A stretch of DNA of 64,000 bases, from assembly GCA_043762325.1 (NCBI GenBank), contig JAYUMU010000012.1:1-64000 (forward strand). Direction: 5' to 3'. The notes under the pieces are model-generated. The model saw only the letters and a program-made list of their open reading frames with translations, had not been told where the DNA came from and searched no databases. Made by a program: the position numbers and the translations under genes. The DNA is from JANXSS01 sp025356535 (GTDB lineage Bacteria; Pseudomonadota; Gammaproteobacteria; Burkholderiales; Burkholderiaceae_D). Below, piece by piece: positions 1-9,326 of this stretch. Within the stretch, counting starts at the first letter, position 1; the number at the start of each line of letters is the position of its first letter.

Positions 1-74
1 TGCATGATGAACAGTAAGCGAATGAACACGTCGATATTGTCTCAGACCGGAGCGTTGGCGGAAACAGTAAGTCG

Positions 75-1970
75 TTAATTAATCAGTGCTTCCCTAGGCG
101 TTGCGGCATCGACCGCTGCGCGTGCAGCGAGCAGTGCCTGCGCGACGTCTGCATGACCATTCTCGGCTGCCAGCATCAGCGCAGTGACACCATCAGACTT
201 TGCGGCATCGACCGCTGCGCCTGCAGCGAGCAGTGCCTGTACGACGTGCGCATGACCCCGTTCGGCTGCCACCATCAGCGCAGTGACGCCATTAGACCTT
301 GCGGCATCGACCGCTGCGCCTGCAGCGAGCAGTGCCTGCACGACGTCCACATGGCCTTTCGCCGCTGCGGCAATCAACGCGGTTTGACCATTCCGGCTTG
401 CCGCATCGAGGTCTGCGCCTGCCTCTTGCAGTGTGCGCACCGTCGCGACATTGCCATTTTCAGCGGCCAACACGAGCACGGTCTTGCCTGAGCCATCTCT
501 GGTTTCCGGATTCGCGCCGGCCTCGAGCAGCGCAGCCAACGCATTGAACCGGTCATGCGTTGCCGCCAGTATCAATAAAGACGTTGCCAGCGCTTTATTT
601 TCTGCCGGCGGCAACCGCTGTGCAATCGAGGCAAATTGCAGAATCCATTGTTCCGGCATCACCTCGCGGGAATCGCCGCCGAGATTTTCCAGCACATGGG
701 AAACGACATGCTGCAGGCTCGACAGGCGCTCTGCTGCCGTAAGCCCCTCGCATCGATCCAGGGTTTCGAATATCGTTTCCGGTGAACAGGCGCAAAGGTC
801 CTTCAGGGCCAGTACTTCGCAGGCGCCATGCGTGTCGCGCCAAAACAGATTGTCAAGCTGCATGATGTCGCCTCCGCCGGGTGCCTCGCGGGCAAGGACG
901 ACGGCATCCTCGTAGCGGACGATTTTCTTGTCCCGCAGGTGGTCCAGCATTGTTCGGGCGATGCGGATGGGATGTTTGACAAGCTGGTACTGCTCCATGT
1001 CCGCGGCGAGGTCGAACAAATCATGCTTGCCGATGTGACCGTATTGCATGCTCAGCGCATGTTCCTGACAGGAGTCGACGGCGTTGTTGACGGCCTGTAT
1101 CTTGTCACCGGGAATGGCAACCGACGGGTCGGCGCCGGCGTCACCGACGGCGCTCCAGATTTTTCCAAGATACTCGCTTGCCATGCTATCGACGAGCCTT
1201 CCGGGCGTCAGGCTTTGTTCGAGAGCCTGCCCGCACTCTTTGACATTCTTTCTGGTAATCGGACGGCCAATCGTCAACGGTGGGAACGGGTCGAGGCATT
1301 TCGTGATCCCGAAGGCATCTGCATGGTGATTGAGATATGCACTAACAAGATGGACTTCGTTGGCCGGCTCGTAGAGATGGGTCCGATGCACATGCGCGAG
1401 TGCCGTTGCCTCCGCCATGGTCGTCTTGAGCCGATCGACAGTGCCTCGTATACCCGAACGATTCGATGTCAGCGTCCGGATCGCCTCGGTCAGGGCAGCA
1501 AACAAGCCGCCTTGACAAACCAGGGTTTTTTTAGACAATTCGGCGATGACGCCGATGCGGACTTCAAGCGCAACCTTGTCCTGCGCGAGCAGCGATGCGA
1601 GATGGTCGAAGTACTGCTTGCCAGTGCTAAAAATCGTTGCGGTATGGCTGGAGTAAAAATTCTGGCCCTGATCGAAAAGACGCGTTTTGAAAGTAGTAAA
1701 GTTGTCTTCGATTTCGGCAAGTGTTTCCGGGCCGATGGGCGGGCGCACGGCCTGTGCATGCTCACGTGAAAATTGTACGAGATGATCGATCGAGGCCGTG
1801 AACTGCTCCTGAAAATTAGAAAAATCACGGTGCCTGAAAAACATATCGATGCTGCCGTATTTCCTGGCGCAGTAATGCAGGGGCAGGGGAGCCCCTGATG
1901 CGGCAGGTTCGGCTGGCTGCGCATTCTGGCGGTCAGCTTTGTAAAAGTCGGGAAGAAACCTGGCGCGCAT
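75..1970 (-). CDS. Ankyrin-repeat protein (631 aa)
   Basis: The C-terminal part (about residues 465–625) holds five ankyrin repeats with the usual G-x-TAL-x-AA-x-x-GH and V-x-ALLAAGA pattern. The N-terminal ~450 residues are helical-looking, contain no signal peptide and match no family I recognise. Ankyrin stacks usually mediate protein binding, so a cytoplasmic scaffold or host/partner-interaction role is possible, but no enzymatic motif is visible. Three of the repeats are nearly identical at the DNA level, which indicates recent expansion. The first ATG (1968–1970) has no clear ribosome binding site; an internal ATG at 1842–1844 is an alternative start. It is a lone gene, with nadB as its upstream neighbour on the same strand. 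The family call is safe; the function is unknown. Confidence 0.8.
   Translation of the reverse strand: MRARFLPDFYKADRQNAQPAEPAASGAPLPLHYCARKYGSIDMFFRHRDFSNFQEQFTASIDHLVQFSREHAQAVRPPIGPETLAEIEDNFTTFKTRLFDQGQNFYSSHTATIFSTGKQYFDHLASLLAQDKVALEVRIGVIAELSKKTLVCQGGLFAALTEAIRTLTSNRSGIRGTVDRLKTTMAEATALAHVHRTHLYEPANEVHLVSAYLNHHADAFGITKCLDPFPPLTIGRPITRKNVKECGQALEQSLTPGRLVDSMASEYLGKIWSAVGDAGADPSVAIPGDKIQAVNNAVDSCQEHALSMQYGHIGKHDLFDLAADMEQYQLVKHPIRIARTMLDHLRDKKIVRYEDAVVLAREAPGGGDIMQLDNLFWRDTHGACEVLALKDLCACSPETIFETLDRCEGLTAAERLSSLQHVVSHVLENLGGDSREVMPEQWILQFASIAQRLPPAENKALATSLLILAATHDRFNALAALLEAGANPETRDGSGKTVLVLAAENGNVATVRTLQEAGADLDAASRNGQTALIAAAAKGHVDVVQALLAAGAAVDAARSNGVTALMVAAERGHAHVVQALLAAGAAVDAAKSDGVTALMLAAENGHADVAQALLAARAAVDAATPREALIN
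101..397. repeat. Three tandem 99-bp repeats inside the ankyrin gene
   Basis: The segment beginning TTGCGGCATCGACCGC recurs at 101, 200 and 299, giving three 99-bp units (33 codons, one ankyrin repeat each) that differ at only a few positions. Older repeats upstream in the gene (about 398–560) are much more diverged. This points to recent unequal crossing-over or slippage, and the copy number may vary between strains. Confidence 0.85.
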
Positions 1971-2154
1971 GATATCTGAGTCGCGATGGTGGATAGCTGG
2001 CTGAGCGCCCGAATCTGATCACGAGGCAGTTATTGATATTGAAATATTTGCGACAGGGTGTCAGCGCAAACGAATGGCGATGATGACCGCTATTTCCTTC
2101 GTCATTGTTTGCGTGTTTTCAATTTACCCGTTAGATAACTGATTGGGTTGTTGT

Positions 2155-3756
2155 TCAGCGCCGCTGCGGCGACAGCACGCTTGGCAACGCCTTTGGCAAG
2201 GTATCGGGATAGTCGCGGCTGAAATGCAGGCCGCGGCTCTCGCGGCGCGACAGGGCGCTTTCGACGATCAGCGACGCCACATCGACCAGGTTGCGCAACT
2301 CGAGTAGGTCGGACGTGATGCGAAAGTGCGCATAGTACTCGTCGATTTCCTCCTTCAGCAGCGTGATCCGGTGGGCGGCGCGCTCCAGCCGCTTGGTGGT
2401 GCGCACGATGCCGACATAATTCCACATGAAACGGCGCAGCTCTTCCCAATTGTTTGCAATGACGACTTCCTCGTCCGCATCGGTGACCCGGCTCTCGTCC
2501 CAGGCCGGCAGCGCCATCGGCTCCAGCGGCGGCTGCACCTCGATGAACTGCGCGGCAGCGCGTCCCAGCACCAGGCATTCGAGCAGCGAGTTGCTGGCCA
2601 GCCGGTTTGCCCCATGCAGGCCGGTGCAGGCGGTCTCGCCGACGGCGTACAGGCCGGGCAGGTCGGTGCGTCCGGCCAGGTCGGTGACGATGCCCCCGCA
2701 CGTGTAATGCGCCGCCGGCACCACCGGAATCGGCTGCTTCGTGATGTCGATGCCGAACTCGAGGCAGCGCGCCAGGATCGTCGGGAAATGCTCCTGCAGG
2801 AATTCAGGCGACTTGTGGCTGATGTCGAGGTCGACATAATCGAGGCCGCGCTTTTTCATCTCCGCATCGATTGCCCGCGCCACCACGTCGCGCGGCGCCA
2901 GTTCGGCGCGTTCGTCGTGCGCCGGCATGAAGCGCTTGCCGGCTTGCGCACCGGCAGATGCCGGCAACTTGAGTACGCCGCCTTCGCCGCGCACTGCTTC
3001 CGTGATCAGGAACGACTTCGCGTAAGGATGGTATAAACAGGTCGGGTGGAACTGGATGAACTCCATGTTCGAAATCCGACAACCGGCGCGCCATGCCATG
3101 GCAATGCCGTCGCCGGTTGCAGTGTCCGGGTTGGTCGTGTACAGATAGACCTTGCCGGCGCCGCCGGTTGCAAGCACCGTATGGCCGGCTGCGATCGTGA
3201 TGACTTCGCCGGTCTGCACGTCCTGCACATAGAGTCCGAGGCAGCGTGGCGTGGCACCGCGCACGCCGAGTTTTTTCGACGTGATCACATCGATTGCATA
3301 ATGATTTTCCAGCAGCGTGATGTTCGGATGCGAACGTATTTCCTGTTCCAGCGTGACCTGCACCGCATGGCCGGTGGCATCGGCGGCATGGATGATGCGG
3401 CGCTGGCTGTGGCCGCCCTCGCGGGTCAGGTGAAAACCGAGTTCGGCGCTGGTGTCGCGGGTGAACGGCACGCCTTGCGCGATGAGCCAGTCGATCGCCT
3501 CGCGGCCGTGTTCGACGATGTAGCGCGTCGCCGCTTCGTCGCACAGCCCGCCGCCGGCCACCAGCGTGTCGGCGATGTGCTCGGCATGACTGTCGCCGGA
3601 GTCAAGAACAGCCGCAATCCCGCCCTGGGCCCAGTTGCTGGCGCCATCGAGCAATGCCCGTTTCGAGACGATCACGACCTTCTGGGATTTTGCAAGATGC
3701 AGGGCGACCGACAGACCGGCGAGACCACTGCCGACAATGGCAACGTCAAATTTCAT
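2155..3756 (-). CDS. nadB: L-aspartate oxidase
   Basis: NadB is a cytoplasmic flavoenzyme that oxidises L-aspartate to iminoaspartate, the first step of de novo NAD synthesis, feeding quinolinate synthase NadA. The 533-residue protein has the Rossmann FAD motif GSGLAGLSVA at residues 9–18, the SNWAQGGIAA segment, the substrate-site stretch HPTCLYHP, RGEGG, and the conserved GLYAVGE and GANRLASNSLLE blocks of the succinate dehydrogenase/fumarate reductase flavoprotein superfamily. Length is normal. nadA and nadC are not in the window. It is divergent from the penicillin-acylase gene across a 96-bp gap that contains a plausible promoter. Confidence 0.96.
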   Translation of the reverse strand: MKFDVAIVGSGLAGLSVALHLAKSQKVVIVSKRALLDGASNWAQGGIAAVLDSGDSHAEHIADTLVAGGGLCDEAATRYIVEHGREAIDWLIAQGVPFTRDTSAELGFHLTREGGHSQRRIIHAADATGHAVQVTLEQEIRSHPNITLLENHYAIDVITSKKLGVRGATPRCLGLYVQDVQTGEVITIAAGHTVLATGGAGKVYLYTTNPDTATGDGIAMAWRAGCRISNMEFIQFHPTCLYHPYAKSFLITEAVRGEGGVLKLPASAGAQAGKRFMPAHDERAELAPRDVVARAIDAEMKKRGLDYVDLDISHKSPEFLQEHFPTILARCLEFGIDITKQPIPVVPAAHYTCGGIVTDLAGRTDLPGLYAVGETACTGLHGANRLASNSLLECLVLGRAAAQFIEVQPPLEPMALPAWDESRVTDADEEVVIANNWEELRRFMWNYVGIVRTTKRLERAAHRITLLKEEIDEYYAHFRITSDLLELRNLVDVASLIVESALSRRESRGLHFSRDYPDTLPKALPSVLSPQRR

Positions 3757-3785
3757 AGAGGGGAACTTTGAGATGGGATGGCATG

Positions 3786-3815
3786 ACTATAGACGATTTG
3801 TCTTGACCCTTCCAA
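3786..3815 (-). promoter_or_regulatory. Candidate sigma-70 promoter for nadB
   Basis: On the minus strand, TTGGAA (3810–3815) and TATAGT (3786–3791) are separated by 18 bp and lie about 30 bp upstream of the nadB ATG. This is a by-eye match only; no operator is evident. Confidence 0.35.
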
Positions 3816-3852
3816 ACATTCCACGCCGTGAACCGGCCATCACGGAGGCAGC

Positions 3853-6324
3853 GTGCTGAGGCTGTTTAAAAGAATTGCAGCAATTTTTGGTGCCGCGCTG
3901 GTTGTGCTGATGCTGCTGGCAGGCGCTACATTGCTGTGGTATCAGGGCGCCACCCAGCCGCAGATCGAAGGCCGCCTGCAACTCGCGCCGGTCACACCGG
4001 CTACGCCCGCAGCGCCGGCCGGCGCGGCGATCGACATCGTGCGTGACGCCGCCGCCGTGGCGCATGTCTATGCGAAGACAACGGACGATGCGTATTTCGG
4101 CCTGGGTTTCGCGCATGCGCAGGACCGCCTCTGGCAACTGGAGATGCATCGCCGCATCGCCTCCGGCCGGCTGGCCGAAATCCTCGGGCCGAACGCGCTC
4201 GACACCGACCGTTTCCTGCGCACCCTGGGCGTGCGCAGAAATGCCGAGGCGATCCTGGCGAACCTGGCGCCGGACACCCGGGCAGCATTGCGCGCCTATG
4301 CGGACGGCATCAATGCCTACCTGCGCCAGCGCCGCGGCCCGCTGCCGCCGGAGTTCGTCCTGACCGGCACGCCCTCGCCGGAACTCTGGCAACCGGCCGA
4401 CTCGATTGCCTGGCAGACCATGATGGCCTGGGATCTGGGCGGCAACTGGACCCAGGAACTGATGCGCATGCGGCTGTCCCAACGGCTGTCGCTGGCGCAG
4501 ATCAACCAGATCCTGCCGCCCTATCCGGGCGACCCGGTGCTGGCGACGCAGGATTACACCGGCTGGTATCGCACGCTCGTCGGCAGCACCGCACAACTGG
4601 CGGCAGTGGCCGCCGTCGCGCCGTCCTCGCAGGTGGAGGGAATGGGCTCGAACAACTGGGTGGTATCAGGCGCCCGCACCGAAAGCGGCAAGCCGCTGCT
4701 GGCAAACGATCCGCACCTGAGCCTGACGGCGCCGGCGCTGTGGTACCTGGCGCACCTGTCGGCGCCGGGCCTCAACGTCATCGGCGCCTCGATGCCGGGT
4801 GTGCCGGGCGTCATCCTCGGGCACAACGACCGCATCGCCTGGGGTTTCACGAATACCTCGCCGGACGTGCAGGATCTGTACATCGAGCATGTCAATCCGG
4901 CCGATCCGACGCAGTACCAGACGCCCGAGGGCTGGACTGCATTCACGACGCGCACCGAAATCATTCATGTCAAGGGCCAGGCGGACGTGCGGCTGCTCGT
5001 GCGCGGCACCCGGCATGGTCCGGTACTCACCGGCGCATTACCGATCGTCGACCGCAGTGCGCTCGATGCGCGTACGCATGTCATCGCCTTTGCCTGGACC
5101 GCCTTGCGTCCGGACGACCTGACGGCGCAGGCAGCGCTGCGCTTCAACCAGGCCGGCGACTGGCAGCAGTTCCTGGCGGCGGCGCGCGACTTCAGCGCGC
5201 CGCAGCAGAACATCGGCTATGCGGATGTCGACGGCAACATCGGCTTCATCGCACCGGGACGGGTGCCGGTGCGCGGCGCCGACAACGACCTGCACGGCCT
5301 GGCCCCGGCGCCCGGCTGGGACGCCCGCTACGACTGGCAGGGCTTCATCGCTTTCGACGATTTGCCGCGCCAGTTCAATCCAGCGTCGCAGCGCATCGTC
5401 ACGGCCAACCAGAAGATCGTCGGCGCAACCGATGCGCATTTCATCACCAGCGAATGGTCGCTGCCGTATCGGGCCGACCGCATCGGCGCGCTGCTCGATG
5501 CCAGGCCGCGTCACGGGATCGACTCTTTTGCGGCGATGCAGTACGACCATGTGTCGCTGGCCGCGCGCGACCTGCTGCCGATCGTGCGGCGCACCGTGCC
5601 GCAATCGGCGCGCGCAACCCAGGCGATGCAGCTGCTGGCTGGCTGGAATGGCGAGATGGATGCCGACCGACCCGAGCCGCTGATCTTCAATGCCTGGATG
5701 CGCGAGCTGTCGCGCCGCTTGCTGCTGGCGCCGCTGGGACCGGCACTCATGCGCGACTATTACGACCAGCGCAATACCCAGCCACTGCTGGTCGAAGTGC
5801 TGAAGAACCAGCAGGGCGCAAGCCACTGGTGCCGGGTGCCGGCCGACGGCACGCTGGCAGGCGCGACCGATTGCGCCGGCTTGCTTGGCGTCAGCCTTGA
5901 GTCGACGCTGGCCGCGCTCGAAGCCCGATACGGCGGAGCGCCTGCCTCCTGGCGCTGGGGCAAGGCACATGTCGCGCGCATGTCGCATCAGCCGTTCGGC
6001 AAGGTGCCGCTGCTGGCACGGGTGTTCGACCTGACGGCGCCGGTGCCGGGCGATACCTATACGATCAATGTCGGCCGCTATACCTTCAAGGACGATGCAG
6101 ACCCGTTCGCCAGCCGGCATGCCGCCGGGTTTCGCAGTATCTACGATCTGTCGAACCTGGAAAACTCGCGCTTCATCCAGTCGAGCGGGCAGTCGGGCAA
6201 CCGGCTCTCGCCGCAGTATGGCGACTACATGCAGCTCTGGGTAGCCGGCAAGACCATACCGATGCGCACCGACCGTGCCGAGGTCGAGAAGAACCGGCTC
6301 GGCACGCTGACGTTGGTGCGCTGA
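3853..6324 (+). CDS. Penicillin acylase family protein (Ntn hydrolase)
   Basis: This 823-residue precursor belongs to the penicillin/AHL acylase family, whose members self-cleave into alpha and beta chains and hydrolyse amide bonds in the periplasm. The N-terminus has a hydrophobic signal/anchor at about residues 8–30. The autoproteolysis site GMGSNNWVVSG supplies Ser266 as the new beta-chain N-terminal nucleophile. Conserved blocks such as FGLGFAHAQDRLWQLEMHRR, NDPHL and GHNDRIAWGFTN are present. The GTG start at 3853 is preceded by GGAGGC at 3844–3849. The substrate (beta-lactam, acyl-homoserine lactone or another amide) cannot be read from sequence. It is a single gene, divergent from nadB. 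Confidence 0.92.
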   Translation: MLRLFKRIAAIFGAALVVLMLLAGATLLWYQGATQPQIEGRLQLAPVTPATPAAPAGAAIDIVRDAAAVAHVYAKTTDDAYFGLGFAHAQDRLWQLEMHRRIASGRLAEILGPNALDTDRFLRTLGVRRNAEAILANLAPDTRAALRAYADGINAYLRQRRGPLPPEFVLTGTPSPELWQPADSIAWQTMMAWDLGGNWTQELMRMRLSQRLSLAQINQILPPYPGDPVLATQDYTGWYRTLVGSTAQLAAVAAVAPSSQVEGMGSNNWVVSGARTESGKPLLANDPHLSLTAPALWYLAHLSAPGLNVIGASMPGVPGVILGHNDRIAWGFTNTSPDVQDLYIEHVNPADPTQYQTPEGWTAFTTRTEIIHVKGQADVRLLVRGTRHGPVLTGALPIVDRSALDARTHVIAFAWTALRPDDLTAQAALRFNQAGDWQQFLAAARDFSAPQQNIGYADVDGNIGFIAPGRVPVRGADNDLHGLAPAPGWDARYDWQGFIAFDDLPRQFNPASQRIVTANQKIVGATDAHFITSEWSLPYRADRIGALLDARPRHGIDSFAAMQYDHVSLAARDLLPIVRRTVPQSARATQAMQLLAGWNGEMDADRPEPLIFNAWMRELSRRLLLAPLGPALMRDYYDQRNTQPLLVEVLKNQQGASHWCRVPADGTLAGATDCAGLLGVSLESTLAALEARYGGAPASWRWGKAHVARMSHQPFGKVPLLARVFDLTAPVPGDTYTINVGRYTFKDDADPFASRHAAGFRSIYDLSNLENSRFIQSSGQSGNRLSPQYGDYMQLWVAGKTIPMRTDRAEVEKNRLGTLTLVR

Positions 6325-6658
6325 CAGCCGGGACCGACAGTACGGTAAAGAAATACATCGCTTCTGCGCATTGCAGTGCGCAATGCCGGCTGACATCATT
6401 CCACAAACAAGGGAACCTCCATCTCCGGGGGTACCTACTGACCGTAGCCCAACAACCAGGACTAATTGGGGAGCAGGTCAGCACTTGCCAATCAGCCGTG
6501 GAAGCCTGTTGATCGCGCGCCAGAATAATCCCGTCGATCGCAAGTCCGATCGCCGCCGTTCTTGCGATGACTGTCGCTAGGGCCGGTGGATCCGGCTGCA
6601 TCACGATTTTGCGACGTGCCGATACCGGCATGGAAAAGCTGATTTTGTATACAACCAC
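6325..6658. other. 334-bp convergent intergenic region with degraded sequence
   Basis: This lies between two convergent genes. It holds a short hairpin (GCATTGC/GCAATGC, 6368–6386), a stretch whose minus-strand end TGACCTGCTCCCC resembles an insertion-sequence terminal repeat (about 6467–6482), and, beyond it, a minus-strand reading frame (about 6480–6658) of plausible protein character with no intact gene. A perfect 10-bp palindrome TTGTATACAA is at 6645–6654. I see no complete gene or clear terminator. Confidence 0.4.
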
Positions 6659-9298
6659 TCACACCATGTGAAACACCTGCGCCGCAGTCAGCATGGCGCT
6701 CGCCTGGCCGGCCGTCACCGGCGCTGAGAAGTAATAGCCCTGGCCCGTGAAACATCCCATGCGCAGCAGTTCTTCCGCATGGACTGCCGTCTCGATGCCT
6801 TCTGCAACCGTCTCCAGATTCAGGGTCCTGGCCAGGGCGATGATCAGGCGCACGATCTCGCCGTCACCGTCACTGCTGCCGAGCCCGCGCACGAATGCCT
6901 GGTCGATCTTCAGCACGTCGATCGGCAGTTTCTGCAGGTATGCAAGGGAAGAATAGCCGGTGCCGAAATCGTCGAGCGCCAGCCGGAAGCCGCGTTTTTT
7001 CAGCAGCGTCAGGTTTTCGATCGTCTGCAGCGGATTGGCCATGGCCGAAGTTTCGGTGAGCTCGAGCTCGATCGATTGCGGCTGCACGCCGGTGCGATCG
7101 AGGATGCTGCCGACTTCCGACAGGAAGCTCGCATGCAGCAGCTGGCGCATCGACACGTTGACGGCAATGGTCAGGTTTTCATGGGCCGGATAGTCGCGCT
7201 GCCAGATGCGCAACTGTTTGCAGGCCTGCGCCAGCGCCCACAGGCCGATCGGCCCGACCAGGCCGGAAGCCTCTGCAATCGGTATGAATTCGGTCGGCGA
7301 GATGGTGCCGTATTGCGGACTGTTCCAGCGCAGCAGCAGCTCGAAGCCGGTCACCGCGCCGTCGCGCAGCGATACCTTGGGCTGGTAGGCGATGGCCAGT
7401 TCGTTGCGTTCCTGGGCAAAGCGCAGCGCAACGTCCATCTGCGCGCGCTTGGTGGCGCTGGCGCGCAGGCTGACATCGAAAATCTCGACCCGGTTGCGCC
7501 CGCGTGCCTTTGCCTGATGCATCGCCGCGTCGACGTCGCGGATGACGTCGGAGGCGCTCTGGTGCTGCGCATGCAGCATGGCGATACCGATACTGATGGG
7601 CAGTTTCACGCTGATGGCGTCGATCATCAGCGGCCGCGACAGCGCCAGCAGCAGGGCGTTCGCCCGGGCGACCCCTTCGAGCAGGCTGGCATGCATCAGG
7701 ATGACGAATTCGTCGCCGCCGAAACGGGCGACAAAATCCGGCGCCGGCACTTCGGCGGCGATACGGCGCGTCAGCTCCAGCAGGCAGTTGTCGCCGAAAT
7801 CATGGCCGTGCGTGTCGTTGACGCTCTTGAAGAAATCGAGGTCGCAGAACAGGATCACGTACCTGGTCTCGCCCGCCCTGGCAGCGGCGACTGCATCGTC
7901 GATTGCCATCGACAGATAGCGCCGGTTCGGCAGGCCCGTCAGCGGATCGTGCAAGGCCTGGTGCTCGAGGCGGATTTCATACTGCTTGCGTTCGGTGATG
8001 TCGCGCGCGATGCCCAGCACGCCGATGGCAGCCCCGCGGGCGTCGCGCAGCGGATACTTGTTACTCGAAAACCACTGGCCGGCATCGCTGCCCCACAGTC
8101 CCAGCAACTCCTGGTCTTCCAGCGCCACGCCACGCGCGAGCACGTCGAGGTCCTGCTCATGGAGCTGGTCGGCCATGTGGAAGGCATCGCGCTGGCGTCC
8201 GTTGGAGGCCAGCGCCGAAAACAGTTCGTACGAAGTCTTGCCGCGGATTTCGTCTTCCGAGGCATAACCGAAACGGCGCTGGAAACTGCGGTTGCTGACG
8301 GTAAAGCGGCCCTCGACGTCCTTTGCATAGATCATGGCGGGATTCAAGTCCAGCACCGCGCGCAGCAGGGCATGTTCCTCCACCAGCTTGCGCTCGGCGC
8401 CGATCCTGGCGGAGACATCCTCGATGGAAAAGACCAGGCCGAGGATGGCCGGATCATGCAGCATGTTGAAGCCGCGGGTTTCGAGCCATACCCACCTGCC
8501 GTCGCGGTGGCGGGTGCGATGGCGCGAAAACATCGTGCTCTTCGGCCTTGCCAGCAGCACGGTGAGCTTCCTGCGGTGACGGGTCACGTCGGCGGGATGG
8601 ATCTCCGGATCGACCGCCTTGTGCGCGATCTGCTCGGGGGTCCAGCCGATCACGTCCTGCAACGCCGGATTGGCATACTTGAGCATGAAGCCGGCATCGG
8701 TGATCATGAAGACATGCCGGGTGACGCGGGCAATCGCATCGAAACGGCGGTTGTTGCGGCGGGCGTCGTTCATTGCCGCGCCGGTGTCGTGCAGCGCGCG
8801 CGAGAGCAGGATCGACAGCAGGCCGACGAATACGGTGGTCAGCATCTGCGGCAACGAGGTCGCCAGCATGGTGCCGACGTCGGTGTTGAGCACGACGCCG
8901 ATCGAGGCGATCAGCAGCACCACGGGCAAGGCCGTGCGGCCGCGCAGCATCAGCGGAAACACGCCTGCCATGCCGATCAGCCAGGGCAGGGGACGGGCCG
9001 GCAGGGCGTTCTGCAATGCCAGGCCGACCACGGCCAGCAGCATCACGGTCAGTTCGAGCAGGATGCGGCGCGATCCGACCTGTTGTTCGACCGGCGAGAA
9101 CAGGCGGGCCAGGGCCATCAAGAACAGCGAGGCCAGCGCAGCCAGGGCAACCAGGCTGATTGCCGACAGCGACGCGCGCAGCCGGAAATAGGCCAGCGCC
9201 AGATGCAGCAAGAGCGTCGTGTACAAAAAAAGCGTGACGACGCAGAAGATCGGATAGCCGCCGAGGACTTCCTTGCTGCGCAGCGACAGCAGCTTCAT
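6659..9298 (-). CDS. Membrane PAS–PAS–GGDEF–EAL c-di-GMP turnover protein
   Basis: The 879-residue protein has about five to six hydrophobic segments in residues 15–170, two PAS domains (about 185–300 and 310–440), a GGDEF domain (about 440–610) with an intact GGDEF active site at residues 527–531, and an EAL domain (about 620–870) with ELLLRW, the DDFGTGYSS motif and the lysine block VLKIDQAFV. Both the synthesis and the hydrolysis active sites for cyclic di-GMP look largely intact, so it may be bifunctional or biased by the PAS sensors. The ATG at 9296–9298 is chosen because longer in-frame starts run into purT. purT ends 28 bp upstream on the same strand, so the two may be co-transcribed. 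Confidence 0.93.
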   Translation of the reverse strand: MKLLSLRSKEVLGGYPIFCVVTLFLYTTLLLHLALAYFRLRASLSAISLVALAALASLFLMALARLFSPVEQQVGSRRILLELTVMLLAVVGLALQNALPARPLPWLIGMAGVFPLMLRGRTALPVVLLIASIGVVLNTDVGTMLATSLPQMLTTVFVGLLSILLSRALHDTGAAMNDARRNNRRFDAIARVTRHVFMITDAGFMLKYANPALQDVIGWTPEQIAHKAVDPEIHPADVTRHRRKLTVLLARPKSTMFSRHRTRHRDGRWVWLETRGFNMLHDPAILGLVFSIEDVSARIGAERKLVEEHALLRAVLDLNPAMIYAKDVEGRFTVSNRSFQRRFGYASEDEIRGKTSYELFSALASNGRQRDAFHMADQLHEQDLDVLARGVALEDQELLGLWGSDAGQWFSSNKYPLRDARGAAIGVLGIARDITERKQYEIRLEHQALHDPLTGLPNRRYLSMAIDDAVAAARAGETRYVILFCDLDFFKSVNDTHGHDFGDNCLLELTRRIAAEVPAPDFVARFGGDEFVILMHASLLEGVARANALLLALSRPLMIDAISVKLPISIGIAMLHAQHQSASDVIRDVDAAMHQAKARGRNRVEIFDVSLRASATKRAQMDVALRFAQERNELAIAYQPKVSLRDGAVTGFELLLRWNSPQYGTISPTEFIPIAEASGLVGPIGLWALAQACKQLRIWQRDYPAHENLTIAVNVSMRQLLHASFLSEVGSILDRTGVQPQSIELELTETSAMANPLQTIENLTLLKKRGFRLALDDFGTGYSSLAYLQKLPIDVLKIDQAFVRGLGSSDGDGEIVRLIIALARTLNLETVAEGIETAVHAEELLRMGCFTGQGYYFSAPVTAGQASAMLTAAQVFHMV

Positions 9299-9326
9299 GC
9301 GCGGCGACCGGAACTGGCGAACCGGA

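Noticed and set aside
5038..6399. A 453-codon frame antisense to the penicillin-acylase gene
   Set aside because: It is a shadow of a gene with clear Ntn-hydrolase motifs; its Arg/Ala/Gln-rich composition is typical of antisense frames.
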